Shown: positions 18,801 through 28,263, numbered from the stretch's first letter. The stretch is 64,000 nucleotides of DNA from Phytomonospora endophytica (GCF_014202425.1 NZ_JACHGT010000026.1:25350-89349), one strand, 5' to 3'. The notes: generated by a model from the sequence alone, not told the origin. Made by a program: numbers and translations.

Positions 18801-19825
18801 CCATCACCGACGACCTCGCCCGGACCGATGCCCACGCCCGCGCGGCGCTCGCCCACCTCGCCGCCGGGACGCACGGGCTCGGCCCCGTGCGGGCATCGCT
18901 CCTGCGGGAGACCCTCGTCGAGCTGCGCGGGAAACTCGGCGCCGCACACGGCAACCCGTGGGGGCACATCCCAGCCGTGTTCGTGCTCGGTCTCGGCCTT
19001 CTCGCCTCCGGCGGGGGCGGCCTGCTCCTGCGCGCTCAGATGGCCGGGCCCTGGTATCTGCTCCTCCTCGCGGCCCTCCCGCTCGCGGGCATGATCACTT
19101 ACGCGTTCGTCCTGCTGATGCGGAAGGTGCTCCCGAAGCCCGGCCCGCGCCGGATCCCGCCGACGACGACCGTCCCCGAGACGTCCCTGCGCGACCACCT
19201 CGCCGGGCTCATCGGAAACGTGCCCGCGAAGGCGCACTTCGCCGACAGCGACGCGTGCGCCGCCCGCGCCTGGAGCCTCGGCCACGACGGGCCGGCCGTC
19301 GGGCTTCGCGAGGCGACGCCGGAACCGCGCCCGGTCGCCGGAGCACAGCAGTCGGCCGGGACGGTTTCCTCGTCGGCCGACCGACTGGACGTGCTCGTCG
19401 CCGCCGTCCGGAAAGAGGCGGCGTCCGACGCGGCACTGCACCTCCTGGCCCGCTACGACGTGGCCCGCCACCGCCTGCGATCGGCCGCGAAGGAACTGCG
19501 CGGGAGCAAGCCGGTGCGGCCCGAGGGCTTCGTCTTCGCCGCGGTGCTGTGGGTCGTCGCCGTCGTGGCGCTCGGTCCCTCCTCACAGGCCCCGATGACG
19601 TTCTTGATGTTCGTGCCGTACTTCGTACTCGTCGGCGCCTCGGGCGGGGTGAATGTGTTCCGTGGAGCCGCCTCCGCCCGCAGGATCCACAGCCTCCCCG
19701 CCGAACGCCGAGCCGTCCTCGCGTCCGTCGAATCCCACCTCACCGACGTCGCCCGCCTCCCCGGCGAGCCCGCCGCCCGGGCCGCCGCCGACCTCGCCGC
19801 CGCCCGCGACCTCCTTCGCCCCTAA
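18797..19825 (+). CDS. Paralogous membrane protein, copy 4 of 5
   Basis: 342 residues, GTG overlapping the stop of copy 3. N-terminus RTDAHARAALAHLAAGTHG and LRETLVELRGKLGAAHG; membrane pairs near residues 58-105 (FVLGLGLLASGGGGLLLRAQ) and 240-280 (GFVFAAVLWVVAVVALG); shared CAARAWSLGHDGPA; C-terminus HLTDVARLPGEPAARAAADL. It is closest to copy 3 and is translated from the same message. Function unknown. Its stop overlaps that of the convergent SIMPL gene. Confidence 0.72.
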   Translation: MTITDDLARTDAHARAALAHLAAGTHGLGPVRASLLRETLVELRGKLGAAHGNPWGHIPAVFVLGLGLLASGGGGLLLRAQMAGPWYLLLLAALPLAGMITYAFVLLMRKVLPKPGPRRIPPTTTVPETSLRDHLAGLIGNVPAKAHFADSDACAARAWSLGHDGPAVGLREATPEPRPVAGAQQSAGTVSSSADRLDVLVAAVRKEAASDAALHLLARYDVARHRLRSAAKELRGSKPVRPEGFVFAAVLWVVAVVALGPSSQAPMTFLMFVPYFVLVGASGGVNVFRGAASARRIHSLPAERRAVLASVESHLTDVARLPGEPAARAAADLAAARDLLRP

Positions 19826-20466
19826 CCGGGCAGGATCCCGAACCCCACCACCACGCTCGCCGACACCCCGACCCGCCCCGGCGCCAGTTCACCGCCGCCG
19901 CTGCCGGCGGCTTCGGCCATCGCCCGGTACATCACCGGCCCCTGCTCGGGCCGGTCCAGGTCCTCCACGTGCACGACCGCACCGAGCCGCACCCCCGCCG
20001 CGTCGGCGAGCAGTTCGGCGCGGGTTCGCGCGGCCGCGACGGCGTCACGCCGTGCCCGCGCGACCAGCGCGTCGGCGTCGGCGACGGTGAAGACGACGTT
20101 GTCGACACGGTTCGCGCCCGCCTCGGTGGCCGCGATCAGCGCGGGTTCGAGGGCGTCGAGGTCGCGCAACTCCACCGAGAACGACGCCTCGCAGCGGTAG
20201 CCGAGGAAACGCCGCTCCTCGCCGTAGCCGTCGTAGTCCGTCGACAGCGACAGCCGCGACTCCTCAACCGCGTCGTCGGCGACGCCCTGCGCGCGCAGCG
20301 CCGCCCGGATCCGCTCGACGAGGGCCCGCGTCGCCGCGAAGGCCTCGGCGGCGCTCGGTTCGACGCGTTCGGCGCCCAGCTGGACGCGGGCGACGTCGGG
20401 CGCGGCGTGCGCGTTCGCCGACCCGTACGCGGACAGGCCCCAGGGACTCTCGATCAGCGCTGACAT
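19822..20466 (-). CDS. SIMPL-domain (DUF541) protein
   Basis: 214 residues. It shows the DUF541 pattern: N-terminal GLSAYGSANAHAAPDVARVQ, then RIRAALRAQGVADDAVEESR, DYDGYGEERRFLGYRCEASF, ANRVDNVVFTVADADAL, ARRDAVAAARTRAELLADAA and the end VSASVVVGFGIL. SIMPL proteins form oligomeric rings and have been linked to signalling and oxidative stress in other organisms; the role here is unknown. Most family members are secreted, but this one has no signal peptide. Starts at the ATG at 20466. Confidence 0.88.
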   Translation of the reverse strand: MSALIESPWGLSAYGSANAHAAPDVARVQLGAERVEPSAAEAFAATRALVERIRAALRAQGVADDAVEESRLSLSTDYDGYGEERRFLGYRCEASFSVELRDLDALEPALIAATEAGANRVDNVVFTVADADALVARARRDAVAAARTRAELLADAAGVRLGAVVHVEDLDRPEQGPVMYRAMAEAAGSGGGELAPGRVGVSASVVVGFGILPG

Positions 20467-20582
20467 GGGGGTGAGTCTATGGACGAGGCGGCCCCTCCGG
20501 GGACCGTACATCGCGAGATGTAGCCCGGGATGCCCTCTCGCGGCCGACGCGGCGAACCCGTCCCGGCGACGATGGTCGAGGC

Positions 20583-21068
20583 ATGAAGACCAGACCCCTG
20601 TACGCGACTCTCCTGCTGGCCGGCGCACTGCTGCTCGCCGGGTTCAGCGCCGGTTTCGTGTGGATGACGCACATGCACCATCTCCTGCTCCCGCACGTCG
20701 CCGACGTGCGCGCCTACGACGCCTCCTACGAGGCGCTCACCGACAACCTCGGCGTCCCGCTCAACGCCGTCGCGGCCGCCGGGGCCGTCGCGCTCCTGGT
20801 GTTCCGGCACCCGCGTGTCCCGTGGTGGCTGCCCGCCGCGGGGCTGCTCGCGCAGGCGGCCGTGTGGGTCTCGCGGATCTGGATGTGGGGCGACTGGGCC
20901 GAGACGGTCCGCGCCGAAGGTGCCCTGCGCGCCGACGGTTCGCTCCATCCCGCGCAGGCCGCCTACGTCGGCTCGCACGGGATCCGCATCGCGCTGCTGA
21001 CGGGCTACGCGCTGATCGTGCTGGCTAGTCTCGTCACGGCGACGGTCCGCTCGCGACCGTCCGCTTAG
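20583..21068 (+). CDS. Four-pass integral membrane protein
   Basis: 161 residues with four hydrophobic segments: TLLLAGALLLAGFSAGFVW (about 8-28), LNAVAAAGAVALLVF (about 60-78), WWLPAAGLLAQAAVWVSRIW (about 80-102) and ALLTGYALIVLASLVTATV (about 138-156). The first segment is followed by a His/Met-rich loop (MTHMHHLLLPHV) that could bind a metal. Family not recognised. It ends nine bases before the sensor kinase gene, so it probably belongs to the same operon and may be a partner of that two-component system. Confidence 0.7.
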   Translation: MKTRPLYATLLLAGALLLAGFSAGFVWMTHMHHLLLPHVADVRAYDASYEALTDNLGVPLNAVAAAGAVALLVFRHPRVPWWLPAAGLLAQAAVWVSRIWMWGDWAETVRAEGALRADGSLHPAQAAYVGSHGIRIALLTGYALIVLASLVTATVRSRPSA

Positions 21069-21077
21069 GAGGAAGCC

Positions 21078-22082
21078 GTGCGGCCAGCCCTGCCTCCCGC
21101 CGTCTGCCTGTTCGCCGCCGTGGTCGTCGGAACGCTCGCGGGCCGCGGCCGGGAGTTCGACGGACTCGCGCTCGGGCTCGCCGCCGCGGCCTGCCTTCCA
21201 CTGCTGGTCCGGGAACGGTGGCCATTGTGGACGCTGGGCGCCGTGACCGCACCCAGCGTCGTCTACCACGGCTTCGACTACCCCCATGACGCACTGCTCG
21301 CGCCCGTACTGGTCGCGCTGTACACCGTGGCCGCCGGGGGGACCCGCCGCCGAGCGCTGACCGTGGGAGGGATTCTCGCCGTCGGTGTCCTCGCCGTCGG
21401 CGCGGCGACCTCCGATGCCGAAGTCGTCGACGGCGCCGGGTGGATGCTCGCGGCCGTCGCCTTCGGCGCCGCCGTCCGCGCGGGCAGGGCGGGCGCGGAG
21501 GCGCGGGAACGGCTGCGCCTCGCGCGGGACGTGCACGACGTCCTGGCGCACACGATCACCGTCGCGCAGGTCCAGGCCGGCGTCGGAGCGCACCTGCTCG
21601 ACGCGGACCGGATCGACAAGGCACGGCTCCTGCGCGTTCTGGAGACGATCGTGGCGGCGAGCGCGAGGGCACGTGAGGAACTGCGGTGGACCCTTGACGA
21701 CCTGCGCGGCGAAGGAGGCGCGACCCCGCCGCTCCCCGCCCCTGACGTGTCCAACGGTGACGGTGCCCGCACCGGCACGCCCGTTCACCCGCTCGGCCTC
21801 ACCGTCGACACGGACGGGCAGCCCGCGCACGGCCTGCCGGCGCTCGCTCGCCGCGCCCTCGACCACATCGTCGAGGAGTCCCTCACCAACGCGGCCCGCC
21901 ACGGCGCCGGCCCGGTCGCGGTCCGCCACACCCATCGCCCCGGTGGGTTCACCACGACCGTCGCCAACGACGTCCGCGCAGGCCACGGCCTCACCGGCAT
22001 GGCCGAGCGCGCCCGAGCCATCGGCGGCACCCTCACCGCGACGTACACCGTCACCCTCGACGTCCCCTGGGAGCGCGCGTGA
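21078..22082 (+). CDS. Sensor histidine kinase, NarL/DesK class
   Basis: 334 residues. N-terminal half with about five membrane segments; then the HisKA_3 dimerisation box LRLARDVHDVLAHTITVAQ with phospho-acceptor His153; then a short ATPase domain with the N box VEESLTNAARHG and G box GHGLTGMAERARAIGG. It transfers phosphate to the response regulator whose GTG overlaps its stop. The sensed signal is unknown; the membrane protein just upstream may contribute. The input part has no extracellular domain of note, which suggests sensing in or near the membrane. Confidence 0.92.
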   Translation: MRPALPPAVCLFAAVVVGTLAGRGREFDGLALGLAAAACLPLLVRERWPLWTLGAVTAPSVVYHGFDYPHDALLAPVLVALYTVAAGGTRRRALTVGGILAVGVLAVGAATSDAEVVDGAGWMLAAVAFGAAVRAGRAGAEARERLRLARDVHDVLAHTITVAQVQAGVGAHLLDADRIDKARLLRVLETIVAASARAREELRWTLDDLRGEGGATPPLPAPDVSNGDGARTGTPVHPLGLTVDTDGQPAHGLPALARRALDHIVEESLTNAARHGAGPVAVRHTHRPGGFTTTVANDVRAGHGLTGMAERARAIGGTLTATYTVTLDVPWERA

Positions 22083-22729
22083 TCCGTGTCCTGCTCGCCG
22101 ACGACCAGGCGCTCGTGCGCGAGGCCTTCGCGCTGCTCATCGACTCCTCGCCCGACTTCGACGTGGTCGCCGAGGCGTCGACCGGCGCCGACGCGCTCGC
22201 GGCCGCGCGCCGCACCCGGCCCGACGTCGTCGTCATGGACCTGCGCATGCCCTGCGGCGACGGCATCGAGGCGACCGCGCGGATCGTCGCCGAACTACCC
22301 GAGATCCGCGTCCTGGTCCTGACGACCTACGACGACGGGGACAACGTCGCCGCGGCCCTGCGCGCCGGTGCGAGCGGTTTCCTGGCCAAGGACTGCCGTC
22401 CCGCGCAGTTGCTGGACGCCATCGGCGTCGTCGCTGCCGGGGAGGCGCTGCTCTCGCCGGGGCCGACCGCCGCCCTCATCGCGCGTTTCCTGCGTGCCCC
22501 CGAACCCGCCACGGGCGGTCTGGGGCCGCTGACCGTGCGGGAACGGGAGATAGTGCGGCTGATCGCGCGGGGGCTGAGCAACGCCGAGATCGCCCGCGCC
22601 CTCGTGCTGAGTCACGCCACGGTGAAGACGCACGTCAGCCGGATCCTGACGAAGCTCGGTCTTCGCGACCGCGTGCAGTTGGCGATCTCGGCCTACGAGA
22701 ACGGGCTGGTCGTGCCCGGGAAACGGTAG
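22079..22729 (+). CDS. NarL/LuxR-family response regulator
   Basis: 216 residues. Receiver domain: acidic pair at LLADDQALVR, phospho-acceptor Asp54 in VVVMDLRMPCGDG, Thr in VLVLTTYDDG, and Lys in GFLAKDCRP. C-terminal LuxR-type helix-turn-helix: LTVREREIVRLIARGLSNAE then LVLSHATVKTHVSRILTKLG. It overlaps the kinase gene by four bases (GTGA). It should bind DNA as a phosphorylated dimer; targets are not visible here. Confidence 0.94.
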   Translation: MIRVLLADDQALVREAFALLIDSSPDFDVVAEASTGADALAAARRTRPDVVVMDLRMPCGDGIEATARIVAELPEIRVLVLTTYDDGDNVAAALRAGASGFLAKDCRPAQLLDAIGVVAAGEALLSPGPTAALIARFLRAPEPATGGLGPLTVREREIVRLIARGLSNAEIARALVLSHATVKTHVSRILTKLGLRDRVQLAISAYENGLVVPGKR

Positions 22730-22740
22730 CCTCCCGTGCC

Positions 22741-23409
22741 ATGGACTTCGCCCGAGCCCTTTCGTCCGTCGCCGACGGCGACCGCGCCACCGCCTGGACC
22801 TTCCTCCGCGACTACGCCGACTGGTGCGGCCGCCCCCTCACCGCCGACGACGGCCTCACCTCCGATCCCGCACTGCCCGCCGCCCTACGCGAGGCCTACG
22901 CATTGCTCGGCCGCCGCGACGACCTCACCGCCAATCAGGACCGTCTCCTCGCCCCCGGCGATCTGCGCACCGACGGTGAGTTCGTCGTCTTCCGAGAGGA
23001 GAACCAGTGGGTCTGCGAATGGGGCTTCAGGCGGGAGACCGGCGACGATCCGGCAGTGCTCATGCGCACCGACACCGCCGACCCGGCCGGACGCGGATGG
23101 GAGCCGTTCATCGGGCGCCTGTCCCACGCCGTGGTCGACATGGTCCTGTCCGAGACGCTGCTCCTCGACGACGAGTGCACCGCCATGGGCGAGTTGGCCG
23201 ACGGCGACGCCGACCGCCTCCGCGAGACCTTCCCCGCCCTGCGGTTTCCCGCCTACGAGGGCGTGGACGCGACCTGGCACGGCGCCGACGGCGTGATCTT
23301 GCGGTTGGACGGGGACTCGCATGCGCTCGTGCGAGCCTCGGATCGGGAGGTTCTCGACGCGGCGATCGAACGCGTCGACGCGGAGTGGACCTACGTGGAC
23401 GAGTTGTAG
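22741..23409 (+). CDS. SUKH (SMI1/KNR4-like) domain protein
   Basis: 222 residues, no signal peptide. The stretch LPAALREAYALLGRRDDL, then RLLAPGDLRTDGEFVVFREE, then NQWVCEWGF has the SMI1/KNR4 pattern seen in SUKH immunity proteins of polymorphic toxin systems. No toxin gene lies beside it, so it may be an orphan immunity protein or a housekeeping SUKH protein. The ATG at 22741 lies 11 bases after the response regulator stop. It overlaps the convergent membrane-protein gene by 19 bases. Confidence 0.6.
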   Translation: MDFARALSSVADGDRATAWTFLRDYADWCGRPLTADDGLTSDPALPAALREAYALLGRRDDLTANQDRLLAPGDLRTDGEFVVFREENQWVCEWGFRRETGDDPAVLMRTDTADPAGRGWEPFIGRLSHAVVDMVLSETLLLDDECTAMGELADGDADRLRETFPALRFPAYEGVDATWHGADGVILRLDGDSHALVRASDREVLDAAIERVDAEWTYVDEL

Positions 23410-24416
23410 CCGCCCGCGAGGATCTCGCGGGCGGCGGTGAGTTCGGCCAGGGCCGCGACGACGGCCGGGGTCTGCGCGAGGTCGGCGAGGTCGGCGGAGG
23501 ACTGGTCGATGCCCGCGACGACGCCGGCTGAAAGGAGCGACCAGTCGACGTTGGACACCCCGATCGTGCGGCACTCCGGGCGCGCCAGCTGCGGTCCGAG
23601 CAGCACCATGACCGCTATCGCGAGCGCCAGCACCGTCATGTTCGGCAGCAGCACGGCCACGAGCACGACGTACCCCACCTGGGCCGCCACGAGGGCGACC
23701 CGCTGCCACCGAAGCGCGCGCCCGCTGAGTGTCGTCGCCGCGGCGACGAGCCGGTCTTGGGCGGCCGTGTATCGCGCCAGGCGGTGCAGGGCGGCGTCCG
23801 GTTCGTCGGCGGCCGCGGCTTCCTCGGCGGCCATGTGTCCCAGCTCGTGGAGCCGCGCGGCCACGTCGTAGACCTGATTCACCTCCCGACGTGCCCACCT
23901 CGGCCGCCAGGCGGGGTTCGGTGGTGCTTCGCCGGCGAACACCGGCCCACCGTGCACAATGCTCCAGACGGCTGCCGCACGGGCCTCGGCGTGCGCGATG
24001 AAAGGGCGGCGTGAACGTCCGGCCAGGAGAGCGGCGCCTTGCAGCGTGCCCATGAGCTCGTCGGCCAGCTCCGCAGGCGTGCCCGTCGCCGGAGGCCCCG
24101 AACCGCGGAGCGTGGGGCGGCGGGCGACCCGGAGAATCGGCCAGGAGCAGATGGCCGCAACGGCCGCGATGAGCGGCAGGCGCCATTCGCGCACGACGAA
24201 TTCGGACAGCAGCGAGCCCGCGGCGGTTGCTGCCGCGCCGATGAGCATGCCGATGAGCTGCGGTGGCATGCGGGGAACGGCGCGCAGCCGGCGACGCAGT
24301 TCGTCGATGAGCGGCGGCAGGGCTCGGGCCTGCTCGGGAGTGAGCGCGTTCCCGTCCGGATGGCGCTGGAGACCGCGCGCGTACGTGTCAGCGAGACGAA
24401 GGGGCGATATGGGCAT
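23391..24416 (-). CDS. Paralogous membrane protein, copy 5 of 5
   Basis: 341 residues, similar in plan to the four tandem genes at 15.8-19.8 kb: N-terminus LRLADTYARGLQRHPDG and LPPLIDELRRRLRAVP; first membrane pair near residues 55-95 (IGMLIGAAATAAGSLLSEFV); shared block ARAAAVWSIVHGGPVFAGEA; second pair near 255-295; C-terminal QSSADLADLAQTPAVVAALA then ELTAAREIL. ATG 24416 was chosen because GGACGGTGCCCC precedes it, as in the other copies; a longer in-frame start at 24515 would run into the spacer. It is separated from its relatives and inverted. Confidence 0.72.
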   Translation of the reverse strand: MPISPLRLADTYARGLQRHPDGNALTPEQARALPPLIDELRRRLRAVPRMPPQLIGMLIGAAATAAGSLLSEFVVREWRLPLIAAVAAICSWPILRVARRPTLRGSGPPATGTPAELADELMGTLQGAALLAGRSRRPFIAHAEARAAAVWSIVHGGPVFAGEAPPNPAWRPRWARREVNQVYDVAARLHELGHMAAEEAAAADEPDAALHRLARYTAAQDRLVAAATTLSGRALRWQRVALVAAQVGYVVLVAVLLPNMTVLALAIAVMVLLGPQLARPECRTIGVSNVDWSLLSAGVVAGIDQSSADLADLAQTPAVVAALAELTAAREILAGGYNSST

Positions 24417-24581
24417 ATGGGGCACCGTCCGGGCGTAGACAGTGGGGCGTGGGCATGCGCAGCCTAATGCCGCAGTGCCAAACCTCACCCTCCCAACCTC
24501 TCCCCCCGCCCCCACCCCCTCAGCGATACTTGACCAGGTTGACCGGTACCCCCATAGGACTGGATCAGGAGCCTGAGTTCA

Positions 24582-25487
24582 ATGCCGAACGCCGCGCCGA
24601 ACGCCGCCCGCCTCACCGTTGGCGTGATCTCCGCCGGACGTGTGGGCTCCGTCCTCGGCGCCGCCCTGGCCCGCGCGGGCCACCACGTCATCGCCGCCAC
24701 GGCCGTCTCCGACGCCTCCCGCGCCCGCGCCGAACGCCTCATCCCGCAGGCCGAGCTGGCGCCCGCCGAACGCGTCGCCGACCTCGCCGAACTCCTCATC
24801 CTCGCCGTCCCCGACGACACCCTCCCGGGTCTCGTCCAGGGCCTCGCCGACACCGGCCACTTCGCGCCGGGCCGCATCGTCGCGCACGTCTCGGGCAGTC
24901 ACGGCATCGGCGTCCTCGAACCGGCGACCGCGCACGGCGCCCTCGCCCTGGCCCTCCACCCGGTCATGACCTTCACGGGCCGCGGTGAGGACCTCGAACG
25001 CCTCTCCGGCATCTCCTTCGGCGTCACCGCGCCCGAACCGGCCCGCGTCATCGCCGAGGCCCTCGTCGTCGAGATGGGCGGCGAGCCCGAGTTCATCCGC
25101 GAGGAGCATCGCGCGCTCTACCACGCGGGCCTCACCCACGGCGCGAATCACCTGGTCACGCTGGTCAACGAGGCCTGCGACGTGCTGCGCGCCGCCGGTG
25201 TCCTCATGCCCGAGCGCATGATCGCGCCCCTGCTGTCCGCCGCGCTCGACAACACCCTCCGGCTCGGCGACGCGGCCCTCACCGGCCCGGTTTCCCGCGG
25301 CGACGTCGGCACGGTCGCCGCGCACCTGGACGCGCTCGTCGCCGAGGCCCCCGACTCCGTCGCCGCCTACGTCGCCCTGGCCCGCCGGACCGCCGACCGC
25401 GCCATCGACAACCACCGCCTCACCCCCGAAGCGGCCGAGCCCCTCCTCGGCGTCCTCGCCGACCGCCCCCAGGAGAAGTCCTCATGA
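24582..25487 (+). CDS. Rossmann-like and DUF2520 protein (possible ketopantoate reductase-like enzyme)
   Basis: 301 residues. N-terminal NAD(P)-binding motif TVGVISAGRVGSVLGAALAR (residues 11-30), then a DUF2520 C-terminal helical domain (HPVMTFTGRGEDLERLSGIS, EEHRALYHAGLTHGANHLVT). The fold is that of 6-phosphogluconate- and ketopantoate-reductase-type dehydrogenases. It overlaps panC by four bases (ATGA). The window lacks panB and panE, so a ketopantoate reductase role is attractive but unproven. It is the first gene of the vitamin operon; AGGAG lies about 11 bases before the ATG. Confidence 0.85.
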   Translation: MPNAAPNAARLTVGVISAGRVGSVLGAALARAGHHVIAATAVSDASRARAERLIPQAELAPAERVADLAELLILAVPDDTLPGLVQGLADTGHFAPGRIVAHVSGSHGIGVLEPATAHGALALALHPVMTFTGRGEDLERLSGISFGVTAPEPARVIAEALVVEMGGEPEFIREEHRALYHAGLTHGANHLVTLVNEACDVLRAAGVLMPERMIAPLLSAALDNTLRLGDAALTGPVSRGDVGTVAAHLDALVAEAPDSVAAYVALARRTADRAIDNHRLTPEAAEPLLGVLADRPQEKSS

Positions 25488-26335
25488 CCCTTCTCGTCCC
25501 CGACCGGGCCACCATGGCCGAGGTCCGCGCGGGCATGACCGGCCGGGTCGCGGTCGTCATGACGATGGGCGCCCTCCACGAGGGCCACCGCGCCCTCATG
25601 CGCGACGCCCGGAAGCGCGCGGAGCACCTGATCGTCACGGTCTTCGTCAACCCGCTCCAGTTCGGCCCCACCGAGGACTTCGACCGCTATCCCCGCACCC
25701 TCGACGCCGACCTCGCGATCTGCCGTGCGGAGGGCGTCGACGCGGTCTTCGCGCCGACCCGCGAGGACATGTACCCAACGGGACAGACGTCTATCAAGGG
25801 CGCCAAGGTCACCGTCAACCCCGGCCCGGTCGGCGACATCCTCGAAGGCGCCTTCCGTCCCGGCTTCTTCGGTGGCGTCCTCACCGTCGTCGCGAAGCTC
25901 CTCAACGTGACCCGTCCCGACGTGACCTGCTTCGGCGAGAAGGACTACCAGCAGCTGGCGATGGTCCGCGCGATGGCCGCCGACCTGTCCTTCCCCGTCG
26001 AGGTCGTCGGCGTCGAGACGGTCCGCGAGGCCGACGGCCTCGCCAAGTCGAGCCGCAACGTCTATCTCTCGGCCGCCGAACGCGCCGCCGCCCCCGGCAT
26101 CCACGCGGCCATGCAGTCGGGCGCGTCACTGGCGGGTAAGGGCGCGACCGCCGCCGACGTTCGTGCCCATGTGATCGCTGAACTCCCGGGCGGAATCGAC
26201 CTCGACTATGTGGAGGTCACCTCACCCGACCTGGGGCCCGCGCCCGAAAGCGGACCGGCCCGGCTACTGTTCGCCGGCCGTCTGGGCGCCACCCGGCTCA
26301 TCGACAACATTCCCCTCACCGTGGAGGCGAAGTAA
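25484..26335 (+). CDS. panC: Pantothenate synthetase
   Basis: Joins pantoate and beta-alanine with ATP to pantothenate in the cytoplasm. 283 residues, the usual length. Visible motifs: nucleotidyltransferase HIGH-like [64 protein letters not shown] and the KMSKS-like [11 protein letters not shown]. Its stop overlaps the panD start by one base, so substrate production and use are coupled. Confidence 0.97.
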   Translation: MTLLVPDRATMAEVRAGMTGRVAVVMTMGALHEGHRALMRDARKRAEHLIVTVFVNPLQFGPTEDFDRYPRTLDADLAICRAEGVDAVFAPTREDMYPTGQTSIKGAKVTVNPGPVGDILEGAFRPGFFGGVLTVVAKLLNVTRPDVTCFGEKDYQQLAMVRAMAADLSFPVEVVGVETVREADGLAKSSRNVYLSAAERAAAPGIHAAMQSGASLAGKGATAADVRAHVIAELPGGIDLDYVEVTSPDLGPAPESGPARLLFAGRLGATRLIDNIPLTVEAK

Positions 26336-26778
26336 TGCTCCTCCGTACCATGCTCAAGTCCAAGATCCACCGGGCGACCGTCACCCAGGCCGACCTGCAC
26401 TACATCGGCTCGGTGACCGTCGACGAGGACCTCCTCGACGCCGCGGACCTGATCCCGGGCGAGCAGGTCGCGATCGTCGACATCACCAACGGCGCCCGCC
26501 TGGAGACCTACGTCATCCCCGGTGAGCGCGGCTCGGGCGTGATCGGCATCAACGGGGCCGCCGCCCACCTGGTGCACCCGGGCGACCTGGTGATCCTCAT
26601 CTCCTACGGCCAGATGGACGACGCGACCGCCCGCGCCCACGCGCCGAAGGTCGTGCACGTCGACGCCGACAACCAGGTCATCGAGCTGGGCGCCGACCCT
26701 TCGGCGGCCGTGCCGGGCACGGCGGGAAACCCGCGCCGTTCGCCGCACGCGATATCCGTGCACGCTCATGGTCGTTAG
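26335..26778 (+). CDS. panD: Aspartate 1-decarboxylase
   Basis: Makes beta-alanine from L-aspartate. It is synthesised as a proenzyme that cleaves itself at Gly25-Ser26 ([17 protein letters not shown]), giving the pyruvoyl cofactor. Catalytic-site motifs follow: [36 protein letters not shown] and ISYGQMDD. 147 residues, with a C-terminal tail after residue 120 that varies between species. The TAATG overlap with panC supports the start. Confidence 0.97.
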   Translation: MLLRTMLKSKIHRATVTQADLHYIGSVTVDEDLLDAADLIPGEQVAIVDITNGARLETYVIPGERGSGVIGINGAAAHLVHPGDLVILISYGQMDDATARAHAPKVVHVDADNQVIELGADPSAAVPGTAGNPRRSPHAISVHAHGR

Positions 26779-26796
26779 GCCGTAGGCTCCGGTCCC

Positions 26797-28263
26797 ATGG
26801 CAAGCAATGGCGACACCCCCGCGGCCGACAAGGCCGAGAAGCCGGAGCCGAGCGACGACCTGGTGTCGTCCCAGCACACCCTGACGTCTCCCGGGCACGA
26901 TGACCTTCACTACACCGCCACCACCGGGCGGATCGTCCTGCGCGAAGAGCAGCACACCGACGACGTCTTCGACGGGCACAAGGCGAAGGCCGAGCTGTCG
27001 ATCACGTCGTACGTCGTCGACGGCGGCGGCGCCGACCGCCCGGTGACCTTCGCGTTCAACGGCGGTCCGGGGTCGAGCAGCGTGTGGTTGCACCTGGGCC
27101 TGCTGGGGCCGCGCAAGGTCGTCATGGGCGACGCCGGGGCCCTCCTGCCTCCCCCCTACGGCCTCGACGACAACCACGAGACGCTCCTGCGCGACTCCGA
27201 CCTGGTCTTTATCGACCCGGTGTCGACCGGGTACTCGCGGGTCGCCGAGGGCGGGAAGGCCAAGGACTACCACGGCTACCTCAAGGACGTGGAGTACATC
27301 AGCGAGGTCATCCGCCTGTGGGTGACGCGCAACAACCGCTGGCTGTCGCCGAAGTTCCTGTGCGGCGAGTCCTACGGGACCCTGCGCGCCGCCGCGGTCG
27401 CCGAGCACCTCCAGAACCGCCACGGCATGTACCTCAACGGCCTGATGATGATCTCGTTGACCATCGACCTGGGCACGCTGGACTTCACCGACCACAACGA
27501 CGTCCCCTACGTCACGTACCTGCCGACGTACGCGGCCATCGCGCACTACCACGGCCTGCACGGCGACCGGCCCCTCGCCGACGTCGTCGCCGAGGCCGAG
27601 GACTACGCCGCCAAGGACTACCCGTGGGCGCTCGCGCGCGGCCACCGCCTCACCGCCGAGGAGCGCGCTGAGGCCGTCGCGACCGTGGCCCGCCTGACGG
27701 GCCTGTCGGAGGAGTACGTCGACGGCGTCGACTTGCGCGTGGAGCACATCCGCTTCTCCTCGGAGCTGCTGCGCCGCAAGCGCCTGGTCGTCGGCCGCCT
27801 CGATGGCCGCTTCACCGGCGAGGACACCGACTACGGCCGCGAGCACTGGACCGCCGACCCGTCCATGTCGGCGATCATCGGGCCCTACACGGCCGCCCTG
27901 AACCACTACCTGCGCGCCGAACTCAACTACGAGAGCGACCTGTCCTACGAGGTCCTCTCCCGCCAGGTGCACCCCTGGTCCTTCAAGGAGTTCGAAGGCC
28001 GCAACATCTCCGTCGCCGACAAACTCGCCGCGGCCATGCGCACCAACCCGGACCTGCGCGTCCAGGTCGCCTGCGGTTACCACGACGCGGCCACCCCGCA
28101 CTTCGCCGCCGAGTACACCCTCAACCGCCTCGCCGTCGGCCCCGAGCTGTACGCCAACGTCGACTACAAGTACTACGAGGCCGGTCACATGATGTACGTC
28201 CACGAGGAATCGCGGCTGCGGCAGTCGGCCGACCTGGCCGCGTTCGTCAGAGGCGAGCGGTGA
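26797..28263 (+). CDS. S10-family serine carboxypeptidase, apparently cytoplasmic
   Basis: 488 residues. S10 signature blocks: FNGGPGSSSVWLHLGLLGPR (oxyanion loop), CGESYGTLRAAAVAEHL with nucleophile Ser192, CGYHDAATPHFAAEYTL with Asp430 and EAGHMMYVHEES with His464. Most S10 enzymes are secreted or vacuolar and remove C-terminal residues in acidic compartments; this one has a charged N-terminus and no signal peptide. Its stop overlaps the nadB GTG, so it is co-translated with NAD biosynthesis. Substrate unknown. Confidence 0.9.
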   Translation: MASNGDTPAADKAEKPEPSDDLVSSQHTLTSPGHDDLHYTATTGRIVLREEQHTDDVFDGHKAKAELSITSYVVDGGGADRPVTFAFNGGPGSSSVWLHLGLLGPRKVVMGDAGALLPPPYGLDDNHETLLRDSDLVFIDPVSTGYSRVAEGGKAKDYHGYLKDVEYISEVIRLWVTRNNRWLSPKFLCGESYGTLRAAAVAEHLQNRHGMYLNGLMMISLTIDLGTLDFTDHNDVPYVTYLPTYAAIAHYHGLHGDRPLADVVAEAEDYAAKDYPWALARGHRLTAEERAEAVATVARLTGLSEEYVDGVDLRVEHIRFSSELLRRKRLVVGRLDGRFTGEDTDYGREHWTADPSMSAIIGPYTAALNHYLRAELNYESDLSYEVLSRQVHPWSFKEFEGRNISVADKLAAAMRTNPDLRVQVACGYHDAATPHFAAEYTLNRLAVGPELYANVDYKYYEAGHMMYVHEESRLRQSADLAAFVRGER

